Below are positions 6,080 to 12,832 of a stretch of DNA of 17,664 bases, piece by piece. A model generated the notes under the pieces. It made no database searches. It was given only the letters and a program-made list of their open reading frames with translations, and had not been told where the DNA came from. Made by a program: the position numbers and the translations under genes. The stretch is from positions 1-17,664 of the forward strand of contig JAUWNZ010000005.1 in assembly GCA_030612385.1 (NCBI GenBank), in the 5' to 3' direction. This DNA comes from Pseudomonadota bacterium (GTDB lineage: Bacteria; Desulfobacterota; Syntrophia; Syntrophales; JADFWA01). Each line of letters starts with the position of its first letter. The stretch's first letter is position 1.

Positions 6080-8524
6080 ATGAGCATCAAAAATAACATA
6101 AACAGTATCCTGAAAAAAAGAGCTCTTATCCTCGATGGCGCAACGGGAACAGAGCTGCAAAGACGCGGCATGCCGGTGGGTGCCTGCCCGGAGATATGGT
6201 GTCTCGAAAATCCGCACATCATCCGGGCGATTAACTCCGATTACCAGAGATCAGGAGCCGATGTCGTATACACCTGCACCTTCGGCGCGAATCGCCTCAA
6301 AATGGAGCAGTATAACGTCCATAATATAAAGGATATTAACAGGCGGCTTGCCGGGCTGTCGAGAGATGCGGTCGGCAAAAAAGCTATGGTAGCCGGTGAT
6401 ATCGGCCCTACGGGACAGTTTGTCAAACCCTTCGGAGATATCGATTTCGAGGAAGCGGTCGATGTCTTCAAAGAACAGGCCATGGGGCTTCTTGAAGGCG
6501 GCGTCGATCTCTTTGTGATAGAGACAATGATCGATATCCAGGAGGCTCGGGCGGCGCTCATTGCCGTAAAAGAAATTACAGACCTGTTTGTCATGGTCAC
6601 CCTGACGTTTGAGGAGGATGGCCGCACACTTGGTGGAACGGACCCGGCAACGGCCCTGATTACCCTGCAGAGCCTCGGAGCCGCCGCCGTCGGATGCAAC
6701 TGTTCTGCCGGACCGGAAGGGATGCTCGGATTTATCGCGGCAATGAAACCCTATGCGAAGATTCCTCTCGTGGCAAAGCCTAATGCCGGTATGCCTGAGA
6801 TTATTGACAATAAGACGGTTTTTGACATGCCGCCCGCCCGTTTTGCCTCTTTTGGCAAAGAATACATCTCGACCGGCATAAATATCCTGGGAGGCTGCTG
6901 CGGCACAACACCCGACCATATCCGTGAGCTGAAAAAAGAGATACAAGAAGAAAAGCCCACTGCCCCCTTCGTAAAATCAATAAGCGCCCTGAGCTCTGCC
7001 GGAAAATTCATTATTCTCGAAGAAAACAGACCCTTGTGTATAGTGGGAGAGCGTATAAATCCTACGGGGAAGAAGGCGCTCCAGCAAGAACTTCTTGACG
7101 GCAAGATGTCTATCGTCCGCGAGCTGGCCTCGGAACAGAAAAGAAATGGGGCGGCGCTTCTCGATGTCAATGTAGGGGTTCCCGGCGCAGATGAAGAGAA
7201 AATAATGCATAATGTTATAAACTTTCTGCCAACCGTTACCGACCTTCCTCTGGTCATTGATTCGTCAAAAATCGAGGCGATAGAGAAGGCCCTCCGGTTA
7301 TATCCAGGCCGCGCCCTTCTCAATTCCATTTCGGGGGAAGAGGAAAAACTCAAGAGGCTTCTCCCCATTGCGGCAAAATATGGGGCGATGTTTATTCTCC
7401 TGCCGCTAACCGACAAAGAGATACCGGCCACAGCCCGGAGACGAAAAGAGATAATTCAGAGCGTTTTCAAAGAAGCCGCTCTCCTCGGTTTTGCCAGAGA
7501 TGATATTGTCGTCGATGGACTGGTTATGACGGTGGCTTCCGACTCCGGCGCCGCTTTGGAGACATTGAAGACGCTCGAATGGTGTTCAAATAAATTCAGG
7601 TGCAACACCGTAATCGGACTTTCAAACGTCTCTTTTGGCATGCCGCAGCGAAAATGGACTAACGCGACCTTCCTTGCAATGGCGGAGGCAATGGGACTGA
7701 CTATGGCCATTGCCAATCCTTCAAGTGAAGAGATGATGAACATTAAAATGGCCGCGGATCTACTGACACAAAAAGATAAAGACGCCACATCATTTATCTC
7801 CTATTTTTCCGGAATATCTCCCTCAGCTACCCCTTTAATAAAGGGTGAGGGGTGGTCTTCACCGGAGCAAAAGGTGTTTCAGGCCGTTCTCGATGGGAAC
7901 AGGGAAGAGATAATTGATCTTGCGAAGGAGGCTCTTTCATCCGGCGCTGCCGCTGACAGGCTTGTTCAGGATGTGATGGTTCCCGCCATTGTCAGGGTCG
8001 GTGATTTATTTGATAAAAGAGAATATTTTTTGCCCCAGCTTGTCGCCGGCGCTGAAGCGATGAAAAAAGGGCTTGAATACCTTACTCCGCTCCTCAGGAA
8101 AGATTTGCCGGAACAAAAGAAGAAAGAAATTATTCTCCTTGCCACTGTAAAGGGGGATATTCATGACATAGGCAAAAACATAGTGTCGCTTATGTTAAGA
8201 AATCACGGGTTTAATATTATAGATCTTGGCAAAGATGTGCCGGCCGAAGAGATCATCAAGAGGATAAAACTTTCTCAACCTGCCATTGTGGGACTCTCCG
8301 CGCTTATGACCACAACGATGGTCAACATGAAAGATGTTGTTGAATTAGCGAGGGCAGAGGGGCTTGATTGCAAATTTATAGTAGGAGGGGCGGTGGTGAG
8401 CAAGTCCTTCGCCCACTCGATAGGGGCGGAATATGCAAAGGATGGCGTCGGAGCAGTGCGGCTTGCCCGGAGATTGTGCACGGAATCTCTACAAGTTCCC
8501 TCTCCCTCGGGGAGAGGGGGTTAA
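6080..8524 (+). CDS. metH: cobalamin-dependent methionine synthase, lacking the reactivation domain
   Basis: The 814-residue enzyme transfers methyl from methyltetrahydrofolate to homocysteine through methylcobalamin. The homocysteine domain (about 10-290) starts LILDGATGTELQRRG and carries the zinc ligands C208 (VGCNCSAGP) and C273-C274 (GGCCGTT). The pterin domain (about 310-565) includes VGERINPTG (322-330) and VIDSSK (392-397). The B12 cap helices are at about 592-675, and the Rossmann B12 domain (about 682-800) has DIHDIG (693-698) with H695 as the cobalt-coordinating histidine, then SALMTTTM and VGGA. The reactivation domain of E. coli MetH (1,227 residues) is absent; the upstream gene supplies it. 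Two anomalies are seen: residues about 579-593 (PSATPLIKGEG) are an in-frame palindromic repeat between the pterin and cap domains, and the end LQVPSPSGRGG is translated repeat. No cobalamin or SAM riboswitch is visible upstream. Confidence 0.96.
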   Translation: MSIKNNINSILKKRALILDGATGTELQRRGMPVGACPEIWCLENPHIIRAINSDYQRSGADVVYTCTFGANRLKMEQYNVHNIKDINRRLAGLSRDAVGKKAMVAGDIGPTGQFVKPFGDIDFEEAVDVFKEQAMGLLEGGVDLFVIETMIDIQEARAALIAVKEITDLFVMVTLTFEEDGRTLGGTDPATALITLQSLGAAAVGCNCSAGPEGMLGFIAAMKPYAKIPLVAKPNAGMPEIIDNKTVFDMPPARFASFGKEYISTGINILGGCCGTTPDHIRELKKEIQEEKPTAPFVKSISALSSAGKFIILEENRPLCIVGERINPTGKKALQQELLDGKMSIVRELASEQKRNGAALLDVNVGVPGADEEKIMHNVINFLPTVTDLPLVIDSSKIEAIEKALRLYPGRALLNSISGEEEKLKRLLPIAAKYGAMFILLPLTDKEIPATARRRKEIIQSVFKEAALLGFARDDIVVDGLVMTVASDSGAALETLKTLEWCSNKFRCNTVIGLSNVSFGMPQRKWTNATFLAMAEAMGLTMAIANPSSEEMMNIKMAADLLTQKDKDATSFISYFSGISPSATPLIKGEGWSSPEQKVFQAVLDGNREEIIDLAKEALSSGAAADRLVQDVMVPAIVRVGDLFDKREYFLPQLVAGAEAMKKGLEYLTPLLRKDLPEQKKKEIILLATVKGDIHDIGKNIVSLMLRNHGFNIIDLGKDVPAEEIIKRIKLSQPAIVGLSALMTTTMVNMKDVVELARAEGLDCKFIVGGAVVSKSFAHSIGAEYAKDGVGAVRLARRLCTESLQVPSPSGRGG
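7820..7851. repeat. palindromic repeat inside the metH reading frame
   Basis: An outer stem CCCTCA (7820-7825) / TGAGGG (7846-7851) encloses an inner stem CCCTTT (7831-7836) / AAAGGG (7840-7845). It encodes approximately PSATPLIKGEG in the linker between the MetH pterin and cobalamin domains. It resembles the C/T-rich and G/A-rich intergenic palindromes at 5983-6001, 8498-8518 and 8547-8571. Confidence 0.7.
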
Positions 8525-8571
8525 TTGATTGAAATCATTTGAAAAACTCCCTCCACCTTGAGGGGGAGGGT
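8498..8571. repeat. two C-rich/G-rich hairpins at the metH-exbB junction
   Basis: CCCTCTCCC (8498-8506) pairs with GGGAGAGGG (8510-8518) over a 3-nt loop and encodes the last metH codons. CCCTCC (8549-8554) pairs with GGAGGG (8565-8570). No T-tract follows either, so they look like REP-type palindromes rather than intrinsic terminators, though they could attenuate read-through into exbB. Confidence 0.7.
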
Positions 8572-8600
8572 TGGGGTGAGGGAGAAAAGGAAAATCAATC

Positions 8601-9212
8601 ATGTTAGACTACTTTTTAAAAGGGGGGCCGGTCATGTACCCCCTTCTTCTCTGTTCTCTGATATCGCTTACGATAATCATTGAACGGATAATATTCTGGA
8701 TAAGAGAAGAGAAAAATCGAGACAGAGAATTATTGAATAAGTTGATGTCCTTAATCGAGAATGGGCAGTTTGAAGAGGCAAAAAAGATTACCGGAAAGAC
8801 CCGTGATTTTGTTATCAGAGTCATGGTCTGCGGGGCGGTTCATCGTGATTTCTCCTTGCGGGATGCCATGCAGATGAGCGCCGATGAGGAGATTGCCAGG
8901 ATGAAACGTTATCTGCCTGTTCTTGACACGATGATAACCCTCTCACCGCTTCTGGGAATCTTAGGGACGGTAACCGGGATCATTTATTCATTTAATATGA
9001 TGGGAACAGTGGGTGTGGAACATCCACAAATTATTACAGCGGGCATTGCCCAGGCCCTTATCACCACAGCCTTTGGACTGACCATCGCCATCCTCAGCCT
9101 GATGCCTTACAATTATTTTGTATCAAAGATCGAAAAGGCCACACTGGAGATGGAACAGTACGGCACCAGTCTGGAGATAGTGTTCGAGAAAGAAAAGAAC
9201 AGGAAAATGTAA
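8601..9212 (+). CDS. exbB: ExbB / MotA-TolQ-ExbB family proton channel
   Basis: The 203-residue inner-membrane protein belongs to the proton-driven motor that energises TonB. Three membrane segments are visible: about 10-33 (PVMYPLLLCSLISLTIIIER), 110-132 and 147-172. The family signatures are SPLLGILGTVTGII (115-128) and GIAQALITTAFGL (148-160), which line the proton path with ExbD. The cytoplasmic loop (34-109) contains the usual acidic and basic helices. AAGGA (8587-8591) lies 9 nt before ATG 8601. exbD and tonB follow on the same strand, but exbD begins 382 bp away across a repeat island, which is wide for this pair. TolQ is an alternative, but a TonB C-terminal domain downstream and the absence of TolA/TolB favour ExbB. 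Confidence 0.93.
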   Translation: MLDYFLKGGPVMYPLLLCSLISLTIIIERIIFWIREEKNRDRELLNKLMSLIENGQFEEAKKITGKTRDFVIRVMVCGAVHRDFSLRDAMQMSADEEIARMKRYLPVLDTMITLSPLLGILGTVTGIIYSFNMMGTVGVEHPQIITAGIAQALITTAFGLTIAILSLMPYNYFVSKIEKATLEMEQYGTSLEIVFEKEKNRKM

Positions 9213-9594
9213 GCTTTTACCGCAGAGAGCGCAGAGAACGCAGAAACAACAAAACAATCAACTTAGGATTAACTGGCAGGCTGGTGGCATGGACAAACTT
9301 GCCTGCCTGTGCGTGTCCGCACGCAGACAGGTTTGTCCGTGCATAACTACCCAGGCTGAAAAGTGAGAGATTGAAAACCAGGATGCTCAAGTTCTTTTTC
9401 CTTTCAGCTTTCAGCTTTGATACTGAGTTGTTTGTAATTTTTTTCCAACTTGACTACTCGACTATTCAATGATGTCTCATCAAAGTGCTTAAAAATGGCG
9501 TACACAAGTTAGTTTCTGGCTTACGAGTACAAGAATAGTTTCTCTGCGAGCTCCGCGTTCTCTGCGGTGAACTGTTACTGGAAGATTGATCGGG
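9213..9594. repeat. repeat island between exbB and exbD
   Basis: No gene is supported in these 382 bp. The left edge has CGCAGAG-type units (ACCGCAGAGA at 9219-9228, then AGCGCAGAGAACGCAG) and the right edge has the inverted form (about 9539-9568, ending TTCTCTGCGGT). Between them is a long hairpin (9287-9342: GCATGGACAAAC pairing with GTTTGTCCGTGC around an inner CTGCCTGTGCGT / ACGCAGACAG stem), then a TAACTACCCAGGCTGAA unit (9345-9361) and a TTTCAGCTTTCAGCTTT stretch (9404-9420). The 29-nt hairpin core (9303-9331) recurs, inverted with one mismatch, at 15751-15779. Confidence 0.8.
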
Positions 9595-9999
9595 ATGAAG
9601 ATTTCAAAGCGATATACCGGCAAGCCAAGAATTGAAATGATACCTCTTATCGATGTGGTATTCCTTCTTCTAATCGCCTTTATATTTATGACCATGTCCA
9701 TGACTCTCCACAGAGGAATACCGGTTGACCTGCCGCGCGCCTCCACATCCCATGTGGACAAAAAGGACTTTATCAGCATAGGCATACGAGCGGATGGAAA
9801 GATATTCCTTGATAAAGAGGAGGTGACATCGGCTGGACTCCTTTCTAAATTAACCCGTTATCATAACAGATACCCGGATAAAAAAGTCATTATTACAGGA
9901 GATAAAAGAGCATCTTATGAACTGGTCATCTCGGTTATGGATGTGATTAGAAAATCCGGAATTGTCAATCTGTCACTGGAAACAAAATGGAAAGAGTGA
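9595..9999 (+). CDS. exbD: ExbD / TolR family biopolymer transport protein
   Basis: The 134-residue protein has one membrane segment (about 17-37) with the diagnostic IPLIDVVFLLLIAF. D20 corresponds to the proton-carrying Asp25 of E. coli ExbD. The periplasmic domain (40-134) has the usual GIPVDLPRAS start and the segments ISIGIRADGKIFLDKEEV and KKVIITGDKRASYE. It forms the proton-driven motor with ExbB and couples to TonB. ATG 9595 is chosen over the in-frame TTG at 9586 because GGAAG (9580-9584) is 10 nt upstream and family members begin just before this lysine-rich stretch. The end overlaps tonB by 13 nt, indicating translational coupling. Confidence 0.93.
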   Translation: MKISKRYTGKPRIEMIPLIDVVFLLLIAFIFMTMSMTLHRGIPVDLPRASTSHVDKKDFISIGIRADGKIFLDKEEVTSAGLLSKLTRYHNRYPDKKVIITGDKRASYELVISVMDVIRKSGIVNLSLETKWKE

Positions 10000-10658
10000 C
10001 ATTTGAAAAGGATTTTCTTTTTGCGGCCATGATTGCGCTGGCCATCCATGCCGGGATTGTCTTTACTCATATGCCTCTTATTGCTCCGCGTCCCCTCAGT
10101 TTTAAGGCAGAAAAACATGGTCATCTTGAGATATCTATGGTTACGGCCGATACTGTGGAGGTAAAAAAGCCATCTGTGGTCCCTTCGGTAAAGAAAATGG
10201 TCAGGAAAGAAAGGAAGATAATCAAGCAGATATTTCCCAAAAAGGAGATAATAGAATCACCTTTACCGGGGAGACTTGAGGCTTCTTCAAACGCCGCTCC
10301 ATCCATCGAGGCAACAACCCTGCCGCCTGCCGCTCCGGCGAGAGAAGGCACAGAGGTGGCAAAGGTGATCATAGCCGTGCCGCGGTACAATGAAAACACA
10401 CCTCCCATCTATCCATCCGTTGCCCGCAGGAGAGGGTACGAGGGCGTCGTGCTGATTTCAGCGGAGATACTTGTTGACGGCAGTGTTGGAGAGTTGGAAA
10501 TAAAAAAGTCATCGGGGCACAATATTCTGGACAGATCAGCCCTGAAGGCGGTCAAGAAATGGAAATTTGAACCTGCAAGAAGGATGGGGTATCCTGTAAC
10601 CATGCGTGTCGATGTTCCTGTAAGATTTGTTTTGAATGATACGGGGGTGAATCGATGA
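9987..10658 (+). CDS. tonB: TonB energy transducer
   Basis: The 223-residue protein has an N-terminal anchor (about 10-28, FLFAAMIALAIHAGIVF) with H21 at the position of the functionally important TonB transmembrane histidine. A charged, proline-containing periplasmic linker follows (about 35-130). The C-terminal domain (about 138-217) has the family pattern: PIYPSVARRRGYEGVV, DGSVGELEI, SALKAVKKWKFEPA and VDVPVRFVL. It transmits proton-motive force from ExbB/ExbD to outer-membrane TonB-dependent receptors; none is encoded here. The start overlaps exbD by 13 nt. The last 79 bp (10580-10658) recur at 14068-14146 with 8 mismatches and no gaps. The stop overlaps an ATG (ATGA, 10655-10658) that opens only a short unconvincing frame here, whereas at the second copy the equivalent ATGA opens the TPR gene. 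Confidence 0.93.
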   Translation: MERVTFEKDFLFAAMIALAIHAGIVFTHMPLIAPRPLSFKAEKHGHLEISMVTADTVEVKKPSVVPSVKKMVRKERKIIKQIFPKKEIIESPLPGRLEASSNAAPSIEATTLPPAAPAREGTEVAKVIIAVPRYNENTPPIYPSVARRRGYEGVVLISAEILVDGSVGELEIKKSSGHNILDRSALKAVKKWKFEPARRMGYPVTMRVDVPVRFVLNDTGVNR

Positions 10659-10929
10659 AATCGGTGGGTCAGAAGAAAGAAGACAATAATATGTATACTG
10701 TCCCTCGATTTACATCTGCTTTGATGCGGGGTAGAACATTTCAAAAACCGCCGGGCTGTTGGCGTTTAGGTGGAGTAACTGGTTCCCCACTCCGCTTCGC
10801 TCCGGGGGGAATGAAGAAGTCAGGGGCAGCCAGGGCTTCTATTGACTTTGAAAAATACGACTAACTTCACTCTACAATAAACTTCCAAAACGCTTCGGCT
10901 CTGGCTGTCACCTGAACTGACAGGTTAAA
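10659..10929. other. left part of the island; no convincing gene
   Basis: From the tonB stop to the start of intron-like sequence I find no gene I can name. A 69-codon frame opens at the ATGA overlap (10655-10864). It has no recognisable domain, and its end looks like translated non-coding sequence, including a CCGCTTCGCTCCGG hairpin near 10791. A minus-strand frame of about 30 codons (about 10880-10965) is too short to interpret. The segment may contain remnants of whatever once followed tonB. Confidence 0.4.
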
Positions 10930-11187
10930 TCCTCTATCCATTATAAGCAATGTCCGTATACTCGGCGCTTACGTGCTGAAAGACGTGTGTTTACCCCGGG
11001 AGATCTTCCATGTGCCACAGGATGCCACGTGTGGCAGGAAATGGCTGAGGGCAGGGCAACCTGCTCCGACCGCATGGAAGAAGTCTGCAGAGGGCATAGT
11101 AGCCGCAGGAGAAACGAGCCGTGAACACCACGGAGGACTCACCCTGGCGAAGGCCCGAACGGTGCCCGGACTGAACAGTACGGGTAA
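10930..11187 (+). ncRNA. group II intron RNA fragment (5' part, decayed)
   Basis: The sequence before the reverse-transcriptase start has the look of a bacterial group II intron leader: GTGCTGAAAGACGTGTG near 10973-10989, a GAAGTCTGCAGAGGGCATAG block (11080-11099), and GGCGAAGGCCCGAACGGTGC followed by GGACTGAACAGTA before ATG 11188. Similar blocks commonly precede intron-encoded proteins. Intron ends were not identified. No domain V or VI appears after the truncated ORF, so the RNA cannot be an intact ribozyme. The left boundary is approximate. Confidence 0.5.
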
Positions 11188-11593
11188 ATGATAGTGATTA
11201 TTAGGAGCACTGTACTTATGGTTATAATGCAGCAGCCGTCTGAAATAACTGTAGCGTCTTTGATTACCGAACATCCGGCAAATGGTTTCCGGTTCATGGA
11301 AATAATCCTTGAGCGGGGGAATATGTTTAAAGCATTAAAGCGAGTCCGTGATAATAAAGGGGCACCCGGGATTGATAACATGACTGTTGATCAGTTGCCT
11401 GGATACCTCAAACGTCACTGGCTTAAAATCAGGGAAGGCCTGTTAAACGGTACTTACAAACCACTTCCGTAAAAGGAAAGAAATTCCAAAACCGGATGGT
11501 GGTGTAAGGCTGCTTGGAATTCCCACAGTTCTGGATCGCCTGATTCAGCAAGCAATAGCCCAGGTTCTGCAACAGATATGGGATTCGACCTTT
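11188..11593 (+). pseudogene. group II intron reverse transcriptase/maturase, truncated and frameshifted
   Basis: The first 94 codons (11188-11472) encode the N-terminus of an intron-encoded reverse transcriptase: MFKALKRVRDNKGAPGIDNM followed by TVDQLPGYLKRHWLKIREGL, up to TYKPLP and a stop at 11470-11472. Translation resumes one frame over at 11471 with KRKEIPKPDGGVRLLGIPTV and LDRLIQQAIAQVLQQIWDST, the RT-1/RT-2 blocks. The normal 'YKPLPVKRKEIPKPDGG' reading implies loss of about 2 bp at 11469-11471. After 'IWDSTF' (about 11593) the expected 'SxxSYGFRPGR' motif is missing and unrelated sequence begins. The YADD catalytic block, maturase and endonuclease domains are gone. Intact relatives are about 420-480 residues, so this is a dead remnant. 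Confidence 0.85.
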
Positions 11594-11703
11594 ATTTCGG
11601 CCACACGTTTTATAAGCTTCTTCAAATCATAGCCCTCGGCCTGCATTCGATATTTTTGCAATAAATCTGCTTGCTTACAAGAGACCTGAGTAGTTACGTT
11701 CAA
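11548..11703 (-). pseudogene. short minus-strand coding remnant, possibly REP-associated (RAYT-like) transposase
   Basis: Reading leftward from a TTG at 11703, with AGGAG about 10 nt upstream, a 51-codon frame encodes KQADLLQKYRMQAEGYDLKK and then LIKRVAEI before running antisense through the reverse-transcriptase remnant to a stop near 11548. The 'GYDLKKLIKRVAEI' piece resembles, from memory, the helical segment after the catalytic domain in REP-associated Y1 transposases. The similarity is short and no catalytic HUH or Tyr motif is present. The first residues overlap a dispersed repeat (11684-11698). The rest of the gap to 11827 shows nothing recognisable. Confidence 0.25.
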
Positions 11704-11827
11704 ATAATGTACTTTCTCCTGTTAATCTACTCTTCTCTCACGCCCGGCATTAACGGGGGCGCTCAAGGCACAGAGACTAAGCTTTTGAATGTTACCAAAT
11801 TGTTAGAAGGATAAGATGCCTTAATTC

Positions 11828-12574
11828 TCACTTTTTTGTTGTAAATTTCCAGGCGCATACCCAATCATTGGGATGTTTGTCAGGCGGGCAGCCTATGCAC
11901 TCTGTGGCAATGCGCTTATCTATTGCTTTTGCAAAGCTGGTGTATTCCACAAGCCCACCGGACTTGCAAGGGTAGTCTTCAAGACCCCTTCTTTTTCTCG
12001 CAGTCTGTACCCTGCACTCCACCATTTTAAATATCAAGGTATTGCTGTCAGGCTCTTCAAAGGATTGTCTATTTATTCTTGAGTACAACCTGCAAGAGAG
12101 GGCTGTTTTCAAGGAGGGCAGTCCTCCTGAGCCGGGCAGATCAAATATTTTCTTGATCCTGAATGCCTCAAAAGGTGAGAATTTTGACCAGCATGTGTCA
12201 TTGCACCGTTTGGCGGTGAAGATCTCTTCTGCATTCTCTACACCCTGGAACCATATCCCGTCATTTGCAAGCCAGTTAATGCTCACGCCATCAAGGAGTT
12301 CAATGAGCTTTTTTCTTGGCAATGATTTAAGGGCAGCAGGAACGCCGGATGCGTCAACCTCAAAGCCAAGGATGCTACCAAGCCTTTTCATTTGCACTGC
12401 CATGCTTTTTATTCCTACCTTGTTTTCGATCTCCATGGCTTCTTCCATGCCCAGTTGATACCTTGTCTCATTAAACCATAAGCCGTAATGAAGAACTATC
12501 CGCCTTAAACCGTCGATCACACAGTTTAACAATTTATCTTCTTGCAACTCTTCTATGTTATTGCAGTTACCCAT
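11828..12574 (-). CDS. DUF6125 family cysteine-rich protein
   Basis: The 248-residue product matches what I know of DUF6125 proteins: LRRIVLHYGLWFNE (23-36), INWLANDGIWFQGVE (99-113), AKRCNDTCWSKFSPFEAFRI (121-140) and, near the C-terminus, ECIGCPPDKHPNDWVCAWKF (225-244). Ten cysteines are present. C124, C128, C187, C203, C226, C229 and C240 lie in the best-recognised segments and could form a metal or Fe-S site; that is inference. The Cys-bearing C-terminus loosely recalls ATC-hydrolase-like proteins. Biochemical function is unknown. ATG 12574 is chosen over the longer frame to 12694 because GGGGAG lies 6 nt upstream and the extra 40 residues are unlike the family. There is no signal peptide. 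The gene is oriented against the surrounding genes, inside the rearranged island, and divergent from the ATPase gene. Confidence 0.8.
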   Translation of the reverse strand: MGNCNNIEELQEDKLLNCVIDGLRRIVLHYGLWFNETRYQLGMEEAMEIENKVGIKSMAVQMKRLGSILGFEVDASGVPAALKSLPRKKLIELLDGVSINWLANDGIWFQGVENAEEIFTAKRCNDTCWSKFSPFEAFRIKKIFDLPGSGGLPSLKTALSCRLYSRINRQSFEEPDSNTLIFKMVECRVQTARKRRGLEDYPCKSGGLVEYTSFAKAIDKRIATECIGCPPDKHPNDWVCAWKFTTKK

Positions 12575-12832
12575 AAAATACTCCCCGGTTGATATGTTAA
12601 AAAAAATAGGGGGGACGTACATTAAAATATGAAAATGGACTACCTCCCGCAAGCGTCTGGGAATAAATCCCGAACAGATTGAAATTACTACCATGACGGG
12701 ATATCAACATCAATCAATAAATTTCGTAACACTTTAATCCCTTAGTTGTAAAGTTCTTGTAAAAATGTATGTTCCCATCTTTCCACAAAAATAAGCTTGC
12801 ATTTTCAAACCCATTGTATTATTTTGCAAGAT
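12575..12832. promoter_or_regulatory. divergent intergenic region between the DUF6125 and ATPase genes
   Basis: This 258-bp AT-rich gap should contain promoters for both divergent genes. A clear Shine-Dalgarno sequence (complement of CTCCCC, 12581-12586) serves the minus-strand gene. No convincing -35/-10 pair or operator palindrome could be singled out by eye, and no ribosome binding site stands out for the plus-strand gene. Confidence 0.35.

Noticed and set aside
8498..8571. Rho-independent terminator after metH
   Set aside because: Strong hairpins exist but no T-tract follows, and related palindromes occur inside and before genes.
10655..10864. 69-codon frame overlapping the tonB stop
   Set aside because: The ATGA overlap is attractive, but the product has no recognisable features and its second half reads like translated non-coding sequence. 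The overlap is inherited from the ancestral tonB-TPR junction.
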